Of a stretch of DNA of 34,069 bases, positions 15,729-24,013 are shown piece after piece (position 1 is the stretch's first letter; each line of letters begins with the position of its first letter). The translations under genes were made by a program, and so were the position numbers. Source of the DNA: Coriobacteriales bacterium (GTDB taxonomy: Bacteria > Actinomycetota > Coriobacteriia > Coriobacteriales > UBA8131); NCBI GenBank assembly GCA_031256715.1, contig JAIRQA010000143.1, forward strand, positions 1 to 34,069, read 5' to 3'. Below the pieces are notes generated by a model. The model was given only the letters and a program-made list of their open reading frames with translations. It did not search any database and had not been told where the DNA came from.

Positions 15729-17393
15729 TTATCCCGGCAGAGCGGTTTTCTCTACAAGATCAATGAGTTCCTGCTGGGAATGAACTTCTAGTTTCTTGTA
15801 AATATGATAGATATGGGTTTTTACTGTATGCCCCGAAATAAAAAGGACGCTTTGTACATAGCTGGCGTTGCGCCCTTTTGCTAGGAAGAGAAAGATGTTT
15901 GTTTCTTGAGCAGTTAAGTTGCATTTGTTGGCAATGGTCAAACATTTATCGCGCCAGACAGTGCGATGTTGAGCAAAAGGCACATTAACATTGTCTGGCA
16001 CGACCTCCCATTTTGAAGAGACAAGCTCGATAACTAGAGCAAGGATAATCATTGTAGTGATAAAGGCAAATACGGTATTGTTAAGGTTAGCTGGGAGCAA
16101 CTGAATGGTTGCAAGTCCAATTCCCCAGCCTAGAGCAATACTAAAAAAGCTGACAATCAGTCCGGTACTTGCATATGCAAAAAGGTTAAGCGACCTCTCT
16201 TTAATCTCGAAGAGGATGGTTTCCCAGCTTAGGGCATCAAAACATGTAAAACCAAAAACTGCCAAGGACAATAGTGGCACCTGAAGCAGTGGTGGAAGGT
16301 AATTTATTGGTATTAAGGCAATAACAATCAATGGCAAAAGCAGCTTCTTAAAGCGATCGATATCAAGAGGCTTCTTTGTAGCAAACGTGTTTAGAGTTAA
16401 GAAGATTGCCGACGCTATAATCGCGCAAATCAAAACAAAGATCAAGTCGTTTTGCAGCGCAAGGTTTAAGGCAATACAAGAAATAATACCAAACGAAATA
16501 GAGTAAATTGCCGTGAGTGGAGCAAAGAACAAATGTTCGCCAAAGTGGCTTGAGGCTAATTTTAATGTCGAGAAACGCCCTGGCTTTTGCTCATTTGTCT
16601 GCTCTTGCACCGGTTCATGCTTTTGCTCTTGCTTTTGATCTCGCTTTTGCCAGCCTGACAGATTGCAGCAAATAATAGCGACAGTTAAGAGTAATGCGGT
16701 GGTAACAATGCCCCAAACAGGTGCAAGACAGTTGATTAAAGCATAGATAAGAGCGGCAACAATAAAGCTTACTGGCACGCAGCGCGTTATGACACTAGTA
16801 GATAAGCGCATCATCTGTTCACCGCTTTTGATAAGTACAGAAGAGCAAATTGCATGCGAACTTATCCACAAAAGATAAGTCAGCCAAATTGGCAATGGAT
16901 GATTAAATTCAGAAAACAGTGCCGGAACAGAACTAAGTGGAGAAGCAATAATTAGCAGAATCAGTCCAAAATTGCTATTAAATAAACGTTGAAAAAATAG
17001 GGGGAACAAAGAGATGACAAACACCGAGACACCTGAACATAAGGCACCAACAACCAATAAAGATAAGTAAAAAGTCCATTGATCGCTTGGGAATGGGTTG
17101 ACGACAGCTGAGGAGAAGTTCACAAAAATCCAACTCCAGTAGGCAGAAAGCGCAGCTATACCAGCAAATGTAGCAAGTTCGTTAGTTTGCATTAATCTTT
17201 CGTTAGACGTTAGCGTGTTGGTATGCGAATTGCTGGTACGCGAAAGCTCGTCGCTTGACGTTAACGTGTCGGAATACAAGTGCGCTTTGCTGGATTTAGA
17301 GCTGTCAGATTGCAAAGGCGCTTTGCAGAATTTTAACTCGTTGGCTCGCAAGTGTGTTTTGGTGGGATTTGAATCGTCAGCGGGTTTAATCAA
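15729..17393 (-). CDS. LuxR-type regulator with polytopic membrane sensor domain
   Basis: The last ~65 residues are a LuxR/FixJ-type winged HTH: LTAQETNIFLFLAKGRN..YVQSVLFISGHTVKTHIYHIYKKLEVHSQQELIDLV. It is preceded by about twelve hydrophobic helices (from residue ~75 to ~475). This membrane-sensor/LuxR architecture is abundant in Eggerthellaceae next to molybdoenzyme operons, where it is thought to sense the substrate. Convergent position beside the MFS gene suggests control of the molybdoenzyme operon. The longest frame starts at TTG 17393 (GGAAAGG 11 bases upstream) and gives 554 residues, but the first ~67 are Ser/Thr-rich, repetitive and have no helix. An ATG at 17192 would give the more usual 487-residue length; its ribosome site is poor, so the start is unresolved. 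Confidence 0.88.
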   Translation of the reverse strand: MIKPADDSNPTKTHLRANELKFCKAPLQSDSSKSSKAHLYSDTLTSSDELSRTSNSHTNTLTSNERLMQTNELATFAGIAALSAYWSWIFVNFSSAVVNPFPSDQWTFYLSLLVVGALCSGVSVFVISLFPLFFQRLFNSNFGLILLIIASPLSSVPALFSEFNHPLPIWLTYLLWISSHAICSSVLIKSGEQMMRLSTSVITRCVPVSFIVAALIYALINCLAPVWGIVTTALLLTVAIICCNLSGWQKRDQKQEQKHEPVQEQTNEQKPGRFSTLKLASSHFGEHLFFAPLTAIYSISFGIISCIALNLALQNDLIFVLICAIIASAIFLTLNTFATKKPLDIDRFKKLLLPLIVIALIPINYLPPLLQVPLLSLAVFGFTCFDALSWETILFEIKERSLNLFAYASTGLIVSFFSIALGWGIGLATIQLLPANLNNTVFAFITTMIILALVIELVSSKWEVVPDNVNVPFAQHRTVWRDKCLTIANKCNLTAQETNIFLFLAKGRNASYVQSVLFISGHTVKTHIYHIYKKLEVHSQQELIDLVEKTALPG

Positions 17394-17854
17394 GTTGTCA
17401 GTGACCTTTCCGTTGTTGCTTTATCATTGCCTATCGTTTGTTTGCCGTAGCGTGTCGTTACATGATGTGCGCATACATCTAGCACGTCTTAAGGTAGCTT
17501 TCGTATTATAAGAATCTGCTAGTGATATAAGATTGTAACATGCAAGGGCAGCTAGATATGTGTTTGAGGTGTGAATTAAGGTGTAGGTTGAGTTGGATTG
17601 CGGGCGTTGGATTGCGGGGAAATAAGGTGGAGCAAGGCGGTCGCTAACCTAACTGCCAAGTGCTTGCAAATCAACGTTGGACAATCAGCGTTGGCAAACC
17701 GGTGCTGGCTAACCAGTGAGCTGCAACCGCTAACCTAACCGCCAAGTGCTTGCATCTGTCAACCAGCATCTGTCAACCAAGCGGCGTGCCGGCGAACGAG
17801 CGCAAAATATGGTACTATCACTTTAAGATAACTAATTGTGACTGAAGGGAACTC
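17394..17854. other. 461-bp intergenic region upstream of cysS with direct repeats
   Basis: A 26-bp element (GCTAACCTAAC-Y-GCCAAGTGCTTGCA) occurs at 17643-17668 and 17729-17754 with one mismatch, and ATCTGTCAACCA is repeated directly at ~17754-17779. No T-box leader (no specifier stem or antiterminator TGGNACCGCG-like element) was recognised, and no gene is supported. Confidence 0.6.
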
Positions 17855-19369
17855 ATGAGAGTTTATAACACGCTAACAAGGAAAAAAGAGGAGTTCGTGC
17901 CAATTGTGCCTGGTAAGGTTGGCTTTTACATTTGCGGACCTACTGTTTATAACGATATCCACATTGGCAATGCCCGTACTTTTTTAAGTTTTGATGTCAT
18001 CCGTCGTTATTTAGAATTCTTAGGCTATGAGGTAAACTATGTGCAAAACCTTACCGATGTAGATGACAAAATAATTAAACGTGCTGCCCAAGAGGGGATT
18101 AGTGCTAGTGAGCTAGCAAAGAAATATGCTAGTGCCTTTACAGAAGTTATGACCGCGGTTGGTGTTAAGAAACCTAGCATTCAGCCGCGAGCAACTGAAG
18201 AGATAGAGCAGATGATTGCGATGATCTCTGAACTTGAAAGTAAAGGACATGCTTATGCTGTAGATGGTGATGTTTACTTTGCCGTTCGTTCGTTTTCTGC
18301 TTATGGCGAGCTTTCCGGGCGCGACATAGAGCAATTGCAAAGCGGTGCTCGCGTAGATATAGACGAGCGCAAGCGCGATCCCTTAGATTTTGCGCTCTGG
18401 AAAGCCGCAAAGCCTGGCGAGCCTGCCTGGGATTCACCTTGGGGACAAGGCCGTCCGGGGTGGCATATAGAGTGCTCGGCAATGAGTGCTCGCTATTTGG
18501 GAACGCCATTTGATATTCACGCAGGTGGAGATGACCTTGTTTTTCCGCATCACGAAAATGAACGCGCTCAGAGCGAAGCCTGTGCGCAGACTAAATTTGC
18601 CAATTATTGGCTTCACGGTGGCATGCTTACCATTGATTCAGAGAAAATGAGCAAAAGTGAGGGAAATTTTCTTTTACTAAAAGATGTCTTAACACATGTG
18701 CGCCCACAGGCCTTGCGCCTGTTAATGCTACAAACACACTATAGATCGACTTTTGACTATTCTCCAGAGCGCCTAAATGAGGCCATGGCATCCCTTGAAC
18801 GCATAGAGACGGCTCTGCGCAATCTTAAATGGCTTTTAGACAACACGGCAGAGGTTCCAACTGTACCTAATGACATTACAGACACCAATGTTAGTTGGAC
18901 AAGCGACTTACTCACGCAAATTGAGCGCTGCCGCGAGCAATTTGTAAAGTCTATGGATGATGACTTTAACACTGCCAGTGCTATGGCAGCCATATTCGAC
19001 TTAGTTACAGCCGTGAATTCTAGTACAAAAGATGGAATCCGTGGCGATACACACCGAATGGCAGTTGACGATGCGGCAGCTACCATAGTAGAGTTATTGG
19101 CGGTTCTGGGCGTAGATTTGTTGGCAACGCAAGACGCTTATGACTTCTCACCAAAAATAACTTCCGAGTTAGTTAAGCTGGCTGAAGAGCTTACAGGCTC
19201 GCTTGTAAATAATGATGAAGCTTTTGCTATAACTGCCGTTTTAGACACACGCGCCCGTGCTCGCGCAGCTAAGGATTGGGCTTTGGCCGATGCCATACGC
19301 GATCGCTTAGCTGAGCTTGGGCTAATAATAGAAGATACTGCCCAAGGCGCAAGAGTGGTGCGCAAATGA
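17855..19369 (+). CDS. cysS: Cysteinyl-tRNA synthetase
   Basis: This is a 504-residue class I synthetase that charges tRNA-Cys. FYICGPTVYND with zinc-ligand Cys27, the HIGH-equivalent HIGN (36-39), WHIECSAMSARYLG with a second zinc Cys, GGDDLVFPHHENERAQSEA and the KMSKS loop (264-268) are all present. The C-terminal DALR-type helical domain follows from about 350. Length is slightly above the usual ~460-480, the extra lying in the C-terminal third (residues ~330-430). The ATG has GAAGGGAAC upstream. It overlaps the next gene by four bases, a frequent cysS-rlmB pairing in bacteria. Confidence 0.97.
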   Translation: MRVYNTLTRKKEEFVPIVPGKVGFYICGPTVYNDIHIGNARTFLSFDVIRRYLEFLGYEVNYVQNLTDVDDKIIKRAAQEGISASELAKKYASAFTEVMTAVGVKKPSIQPRATEEIEQMIAMISELESKGHAYAVDGDVYFAVRSFSAYGELSGRDIEQLQSGARVDIDERKRDPLDFALWKAAKPGEPAWDSPWGQGRPGWHIECSAMSARYLGTPFDIHAGGDDLVFPHHENERAQSEACAQTKFANYWLHGGMLTIDSEKMSKSEGNFLLLKDVLTHVRPQALRLLMLQTHYRSTFDYSPERLNEAMASLERIETALRNLKWLLDNTAEVPTVPNDITDTNVSWTSDLLTQIERCREQFVKSMDDDFNTASAMAAIFDLVTAVNSSTKDGIRGDTHRMAVDDAAATIVELLAVLGVDLLATQDAYDFSPKITSELVKLAEELTGSLVNNDEAFAITAVLDTRARARAAKDWALADAIRDRLAELGLIIEDTAQGARVVRK

Positions 19370-19926
19370 GCAAAGGCGGTTGGCGTGAGCAAACAAAAGA
19401 CTTTAACCTAAAGCCATTTAAGTATAATTATGCCACTTTAGCTGACATTATAGGTGCAGGTAAAAACGACGCTCATGCTTTGGTGCTAGTGTTAGATCAT
19501 ATTACTGATGTTGGCAATTTTGGTGCCATTGTTCGTAGTGCAGAAGTTGTGGGGGTAACCGGCATCGTAATACCCAATGCGCGCTCGGTGCAAGTTAATG
19601 AGGCAGTTTTTAGGACATCTGCCGGGGCGATTGAACATGTCCGTGTCGCCCGTGAGGCCAATATCGCTGACAGTTTGCGGCGCTTAAAGAGTGCGGGATT
19701 TTGGGTAGCTGGTGCCACCGAGCACGCTTCTGAGCTTATTTGGGATGCGCCTTTAGATGGGCAACTTGCAATTGTTCTTGGCTCAGAAGAGACAGGGCTT
19801 TCCCGCCTGACTCGTGAGTTGTGCGACTTCGAATTTAAGCTGCCACAGCGTGGCCAGACTCAGTCTTTAAACGTAGCTCAAGCAGCCACAGCCATACTTT
19901 ACGAGTGCTTGCGAAGGATGAATTAG
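19366..19926 (+). CDS. TrmH/SpoU-family rRNA or tRNA 2'-O-methyltransferase, catalytic domain only
   Basis: This is a 186-residue SPOUT methylase with all three trefoil-knot motifs: DHITDVGNFGAIVRSAEVVGV (motif 1, with the catalytic Arg in NFGAIVRSAE), AIVLGSEETGLSRLTRELCD (motif 2) and LPQRGQTQSLNVAQAATAILYE (motif 3). Position after cysS is that of RlmB (23S rRNA Gm2251). However, RlmB is ~245 residues with an N-terminal L30e-like RNA-binding domain, and here only ~30 residues (MSKGGWREQTKDFNLKPFKY) precede the catalytic fold. It may be a shortened RlmB, or a TrmL/TrmH-like enzyme with a different target. The ATGA overlap with cysS fixes the start. Confidence 0.88.
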   Translation: MSKGGWREQTKDFNLKPFKYNYATLADIIGAGKNDAHALVLVLDHITDVGNFGAIVRSAEVVGVTGIVIPNARSVQVNEAVFRTSAGAIEHVRVAREANIADSLRRLKSAGFWVAGATEHASELIWDAPLDGQLAIVLGSEETGLSRLTRELCDFEFKLPQRGQTQSLNVAQAATAILYECLRRMN

Positions 19927-19956
19927 GAAGATTTTGGGAAGCGGTCACAGTAAGTT

Positions 19957-20016
19957 ATGCTAGCATGCAAACGTGCTAGCATGATTACTTGTTTGCATAA
20001 TAGCATGCTAGCAAAC
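19957..20016. repeat. Two inverted repeats built from GCTAGCAT between convergent genes
   Basis: ATGCTAGC/GCTAGCAT (19957-19964 and 19975-19982) and GTTTGC/GCAAAC (19991-19996 and 20011-20016, enclosing TAGCATGCTA) can form hairpins on either strand. They are followed by two direct copies of CAAACTAACGTGC 15 bases apart (20012 and 20027). The position between the convergent SPOUT-methylase and endonuclease III genes suggests a bidirectional terminator, though T runs are absent. Confidence 0.6.
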
Positions 20017-20064
20017 TAACGTGCAACAAACTAACGTGCTAGTTATTAATAGTGCGCTAATGTA

Positions 20065-21609
20065 TTAGATTTTTTTGGGACAGAGATCCCCAATAGGGCA
20101 CTTTGCGCATTGCGGACGCCGTGCGTCACAGAATTCGCGTCCAAATAGCACCCATTGGTGGTTAATGGTTCCCCAATTTTTTTTCTCAAAAAAGTCCATC
20201 AGATCATGTTCAACTTTTTCGGGCGTGCTATGTTTTTTTGTTGAGAAACCCAGTCTGTGCGCGATGCGAAAGACGTGTGTGTCTACGGCAATGCCATCAA
20301 CAATTCCAAAAGCCACATTTAAGACAATATTGGCAGTTTTGCGGCCAACTCCGGGAAGTTTAACTAGCTCTGACATCGAGCTTGGGACTTTGCCATTATG
20401 CTCGGCTAACAAGATTTGGGATAACTTTATACAATTTGCGGCCTTAACACGATAAAAACCTATCGAGCGGATAACAGCTTCTATGTCTGTGGCTTTTGCC
20501 AATGCCATAGACTGTGGGTCTGGCCAGTGACTAAAGAGCTCGCCGGTAACTTTATTTACAGCAGCATCTGTTGTCTGAGCACTAAGCAAGACCGCAATAA
20601 CCAATGTAAAAGCATCGCTGTGATTAAGCAGACACTGTCCTTTGGTGGGATAAATGTCGCTTAAGCGCTTAACAATAAGCTCGCCACGTTGGCGTTTGGC
20701 AGCTTTAGTTTCTTTGGGCATGCTAAGCTTGCGATTGCGTCTTTGCAAAACAAGATAGCGATTCAAGTTGCCAGTGCTACCATCGGCAGAAAAAGTGTTT
20801 AGTAGCTTAGCTTCGCTATTTGTTGACACTACCAGTTCATGAATTTCTTCATCGCTAAAACTGTGGCAGTAGCGCCAAGCGTTATCTTGGTTTTGCCAGC
20901 CAAGCAAAAAATCATTTTCGTTTAACTCAGCTTGCAGATCATTAGCCAGTTGACTTGCAGTTGTGGCATACTTTTCGCTGTAATGCGCGCTAATATTGGC
21001 AATGGCTTGCGCCTTTTGCTGTCTTGTCTTTTTGGCTATTGATACGTCATTTAAGAATTGCCAAAAGGAAACGATAATAATACCACCGCGGCTCGTGCTC
21101 TTAATAAGTGCTAGCATAATAGCTTTACGCAGCTCCTGATCGGGCACATGGTGCATAAATCCAAAACAGACAGTTAGGTTGCAACCATCTGAAGGCAGAA
21201 GTTGCCTAAGTTGCTCAAGCAGTTTATCGCCGCTTTTATCAACAATTAAAGTTTTTATGATGTCTAAGTTAAGATGTATGGGCATACTTATTTTGTCTGA
21301 AACGACAGATTCAGGGTTTTCAAGTGCGAGGACAGCGCTATTATCAACAGAATAAAAATTAAAAGCTATATCTTGTTTGCTGCGAGAGAGAAAAGACATA
21401 AAGCGCATGTTACCGCAGGCAAAGTCTAGCACAGAAAAGCAGTTGGGATCATATTCTTTAGAATTAATAAGCAACTTAGAGTCTATAATATTTAGGCATT
21501 GCGACCATCCATACCAAGCGGTTTTTCTTGTGGATGCAAAAGAGGCGCCATGTATTTTATAGAAGTCGTTGTTTATAGCGCAGAGTGTTCTAATAGTAAT
21601 TTCGTTCAT
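20065..21609 (-). CDS. Fusion: Trm9/ALKBH8-like SAM methyltransferase + endonuclease III
   Basis: One uninterrupted frame of 514 residues has two domains. Residues 1-290 are a class I methyltransferase: motif I VLDFACGNMRF (60-70), CFGFMHHVPDQELRKAIMLAL with the acidic/HH post-IV region, RGGIIIVSFWQF, and a terminal TGNLNRYLVL strand. The N-terminal FYKIHGASFASTRKTAWYGW strongly resembles the '..IA.hFs.TR.kPWP' opening of Trm9/ALKBH8, enzymes that methylate cm5U34 of tRNA to mcm5U34. Residues ~300-514 are Nth: LLSAQTTDAAVNKVT, HhH motif LPGVGRKTAN with catalytic Lys424, Asp443 in VDTHVFR, and the [4Fe-4S] loop Cys494-x6-Cys501-x2-Cys504-x5-Cys510. Met297 could start a free-standing Nth of 218 residues, but no ribosome site precedes it. 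The divergent neighbour is Elp3, the enzyme that makes cm5U, which supports the tRNA role for the first domain. Confidence 0.88.
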   Translation of the reverse strand: MNEITIRTLCAINNDFYKIHGASFASTRKTAWYGWSQCLNIIDSKLLINSKEYDPNCFSVLDFACGNMRFMSFLSRSKQDIAFNFYSVDNSAVLALENPESVVSDKISMPIHLNLDIIKTLIVDKSGDKLLEQLRQLLPSDGCNLTVCFGFMHHVPDQELRKAIMLALIKSTSRGGIIIVSFWQFLNDVSIAKKTRQQKAQAIANISAHYSEKYATTASQLANDLQAELNENDFLLGWQNQDNAWRYCHSFSDEEIHELVVSTNSEAKLLNTFSADGSTGNLNRYLVLQRRNRKLSMPKETKAAKRQRGELIVKRLSDIYPTKGQCLLNHSDAFTLVIAVLLSAQTTDAAVNKVTGELFSHWPDPQSMALAKATDIEAVIRSIGFYRVKAANCIKLSQILLAEHNGKVPSSMSELVKLPGVGRKTANIVLNVAFGIVDGIAVDTHVFRIAHRLGFSTKKHSTPEKVEHDLMDFFEKKNWGTINHQWVLFGREFCDARRPQCAKCPIGDLCPKKI

Positions 21610-21689
21610 TGTTGTTTCCCATCAGTTTCTAATCTGTTCTTAATCTGCTTTATGCACTTCTCACATTCTATAGTAAAATGCACTAAGAC

Positions 21690-23774
21690 ATGCAGACGAT
21701 AATTTTAGAGATATTAGACGAGCTTAACAGGCGTGGCAGTTTAAACGATGAAGAGCTGGCGCAGATTATTCGTCGCCATAACAAGGTGCTTTACGCCAAT
21801 ACAGCAGGCGCAAATGTTAAACGTAAAGATTTTTCCAAGAAGCACTTGTTGCCTTGGTATCTAAAAATAAAGGAACAAGAGCCAAACCGCTGGGCATCTT
21901 GGAACGTTAGTGACAGCTTAGAGAAGTTGCTCATTGCCACTTTGCAGGTAAAGCCAAGGCGAACCGCCTCAGGTGTTGCCACAATAACTGTTTTAACCAA
22001 GCCATGGCCATGTGCAAATGATTGTCTTTACTGCCCTAATGACTTGCGTATGCCCAAGAGCTATTTGCATGATGAACCTGCCTGTCAAAGGGCAGAGCGC
22101 AACTATTTTGATCCTTATTTGCAGGTCATGTCGCGTCTGCGAGCGCTTGTGCAAATGGGACACGCCTGTGACAAAATAGAGCTAATCGTGCTTGGTGGCA
22201 GCTGGACAGATTATCCTCAAGAATACCAAATTTGGTTTGTTTCAGAACTTTTTCGTGCTCTTAACGAATACTCAGATGCAAAACTGAGCGCAGATTGCGC
22301 AAAAGAGCGTCGGTTGTTTTATCACGAAAATGGACTAAGTTGTCGCGATGATGAGATTTTGTGTCAAACAGAAGATTTGCAGAGTCAGGTTGACGCTAGC
22401 ATGCTATCATATAAACAAGCATATATGCAATTATATGGTTTAGATAGCGTATGGGCAAAACTTGCCGGAAAACAAATTGCAGAATATGATGCACTGCAGG
22501 CTTTACAGCTTGCAAACGAGGACGCGGCGCATCGCGTTGTTGGCCTTTCTATAGAGACGCGCCCCGACGCGCTTAATTGTGAAAACTTATTCTTTTTGCG
22601 CAAACTGGGATGTACTAAGATTCAGATTGGAGTGCAGAGCTTAGATGCGGCAATCCTTGCGATGAACAATCGCGGCAGGTCGCAGAACTTGCCTGCGAGC
22701 GACAGTTGCGATAATCAGCAGAGCCTTCATGCGACCGACAGTTGCGACAATCAGCAGAACTTGCCTGCGAGCGACAGTTGCGATAAACCAAATGGCGCCG
22801 GCGCAACTCACGAAATCAAAGCTATTGCCAACGCTTTTATCTTATTAAGGCTTTTTGGTTTTAAAATTCAAGCACATTTTATGCTCAACCTATTTGGAGC
22901 CACCACCACTACAGACAAACGTGATTATTGGCGTTTTGTAAATGAGCAATCGTGGCTACCTGACGAAGTTAAGCTTTATCCCTGTTCACTTGTAAATGGT
23001 ACAGCGCTGCAAGCAAAATATTCAAGTGGAGAATGGCAACCTTATACCCAAGCAGAGCTACTTGATGTTCTTAGCGCCAACATGTTGGCAACGCCACCTT
23101 TTGTGCGTGTCTCTAGAATGATTCGCGATATTTCTGCCAAAGATATACTTGTTGGCAACAAAAAAACAAACCTTAGGCAAATGGTTGATGCCAGATTGGC
23201 CGATCAGGGCGACAGTTCTTGCGAGATACGTTCTCGCGAGATTTGCCAAACGCAGATAGAGCTAAATGAGCTAAGTCTAGATGATTTTAGCTACGAAACC
23301 ATTGTCACCTATGAGCATTTTTTGCAGTGGGTCACAAAAGACAATCGTATCGCTGGTTTTTTGCGTCTATCTTTACCAAAACCTGAGTATCTAAGCTTGC
23401 TTGCGAGCAGCGGTCATGTCATGCCCATAGGACCTAGTGAGGCAATGATTAGGGAACTACATGTCTATGGCAAGGTTGCTCAGCTTACTAACGCCTCCTT
23501 AGACGAGCCTACTGTTGCTGACGAAACTAATAATAAAAATGTTGAGAATAACTTAGCCGCTTGTGAGTTAAAAGCTAAACATACATCTAAGCTCGCTGCA
23601 AATGCTCAACATCTTGGTCTTGGCAGACAACTCATAGCTAAAGCAAGCGCTATTGCAAAAGAACATGGTTACAACAAGCTAAACGTCATTAGTTCTGTGG
23701 GCACAAGGCATTACTATCGCAACCTTGGTTTTGTTGATAATGGTCTTTATCAACAAAAATACGTTGGCCAGTAA
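21690..23774 (+). CDS. elp3: Elp3-family tRNA U34 carboxymethyltransferase (radical SAM + GNAT)
   Basis: This is a 694-residue bacterial Elp3 expected to form 5-carboxymethyluridine at wobble U34 using SAM and acetyl-CoA. The radical-SAM cluster motif is Cys108-x3-Cys112-x2-Cys115 (WPCANDCLYCPND), followed by IELIVLGGSWTDYP, VVGLSIETRPD, TKIQIGVQSLD, FKIQAHFMLNLFG and DEVKLYPCSLV. The C-terminal GNAT domain (641-694) has the acetyl-CoA loop GLGRQL and GTRHYYRNLGF. Two insertions are unusual: a 12-residue unit repeated three times at 332-367, and ~35 residues (EPTVADETNNKN...) just before the GNAT loop. No ribosome site is seen; the ATG lies ~20 bases after a possible -10 (TATAGT), so a very short leader is possible. 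The methyltransferase-Nth gene is divergent 80 bases away. Confidence 0.93.
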   Translation: MQTIILEILDELNRRGSLNDEELAQIIRRHNKVLYANTAGANVKRKDFSKKHLLPWYLKIKEQEPNRWASWNVSDSLEKLLIATLQVKPRRTASGVATITVLTKPWPCANDCLYCPNDLRMPKSYLHDEPACQRAERNYFDPYLQVMSRLRALVQMGHACDKIELIVLGGSWTDYPQEYQIWFVSELFRALNEYSDAKLSADCAKERRLFYHENGLSCRDDEILCQTEDLQSQVDASMLSYKQAYMQLYGLDSVWAKLAGKQIAEYDALQALQLANEDAAHRVVGLSIETRPDALNCENLFFLRKLGCTKIQIGVQSLDAAILAMNNRGRSQNLPASDSCDNQQSLHATDSCDNQQNLPASDSCDKPNGAGATHEIKAIANAFILLRLFGFKIQAHFMLNLFGATTTTDKRDYWRFVNEQSWLPDEVKLYPCSLVNGTALQAKYSSGEWQPYTQAELLDVLSANMLATPPFVRVSRMIRDISAKDILVGNKKTNLRQMVDARLADQGDSSCEIRSREICQTQIELNELSLDDFSYETIVTYEHFLQWVTKDNRIAGFLRLSLPKPEYLSLLASSGHVMPIGPSEAMIRELHVYGKVAQLTNASLDEPTVADETNNKNVENNLAACELKAKHTSKLAANAQHLGLGRQLIAKASAIAKEHGYNKLNVISSVGTRHYYRNLGFVDNGLYQQKYVGQ
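22683..22790 (+). repeat. Three tandem 36-bp in-frame repeats inside elp3
   Basis: Copies lie at 22683-22718, 22719-22754 and 22755-22790 and begin exactly on a codon boundary (residue 332). Each encodes a variant of QNLPASDSCDNQ. Copies 1 and 3 are nearly identical and copy 2 is diverged. They sit in a loop of the radical-SAM barrel directly after the conserved 'AILAMNNRGRS' segment. Confidence 0.95.
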
Positions 23775-24010
23775 GCTATTGTAGGCAACTATCAGCAGTC
23801 GCATCAGTCATATGTTGTCTTCTATGGGTCTAAAACTTATAGCTAAACTAAAAGTGCTCAAGTTGTATTTTTCTTCATCTGGGTATTCCTCCTTTGTCAA
23901 GCATGTCATCTAATATTACAAAAAGTTCAGCGCGCACCTTATTCAGCTTTTCTTGGTGTGATGCTCTCTTGCCACGCCTCATCTCCGGCGAACTTTCCGT
24001 TGCCGATGTG
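23775..24010. other. Interval after elp3 with a possible broken gene start on the - strand
   Basis: On the - strand, AAAGGAGGAATACCCAG precedes an ATG at 23878, but that frame closes after six codons (MKKNTT). It overlaps by ATGA the end of a ~35-residue frame (ending EKLNKVRAELFVILDDMLDKGGIPR reversed from ~23980 to 23875). This is the footprint of a translationally coupled gene pair that has been truncated. Neither piece is recognised. The region borders the hairpin repeat cluster. Confidence 0.35.
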
Positions 24011-24013
24011 GAC

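Noticed and set aside
17215-17511. 98-codon + strand frame
   Set aside because: Antisense to the uncertain N-terminal part of the LuxR gene; no ribosome site or recognisable product.
17394-17854. T-box riboswitch upstream of cysS
   Set aside because: No antiterminator consensus or specifier loop could be found and the region is dominated by direct repeats.
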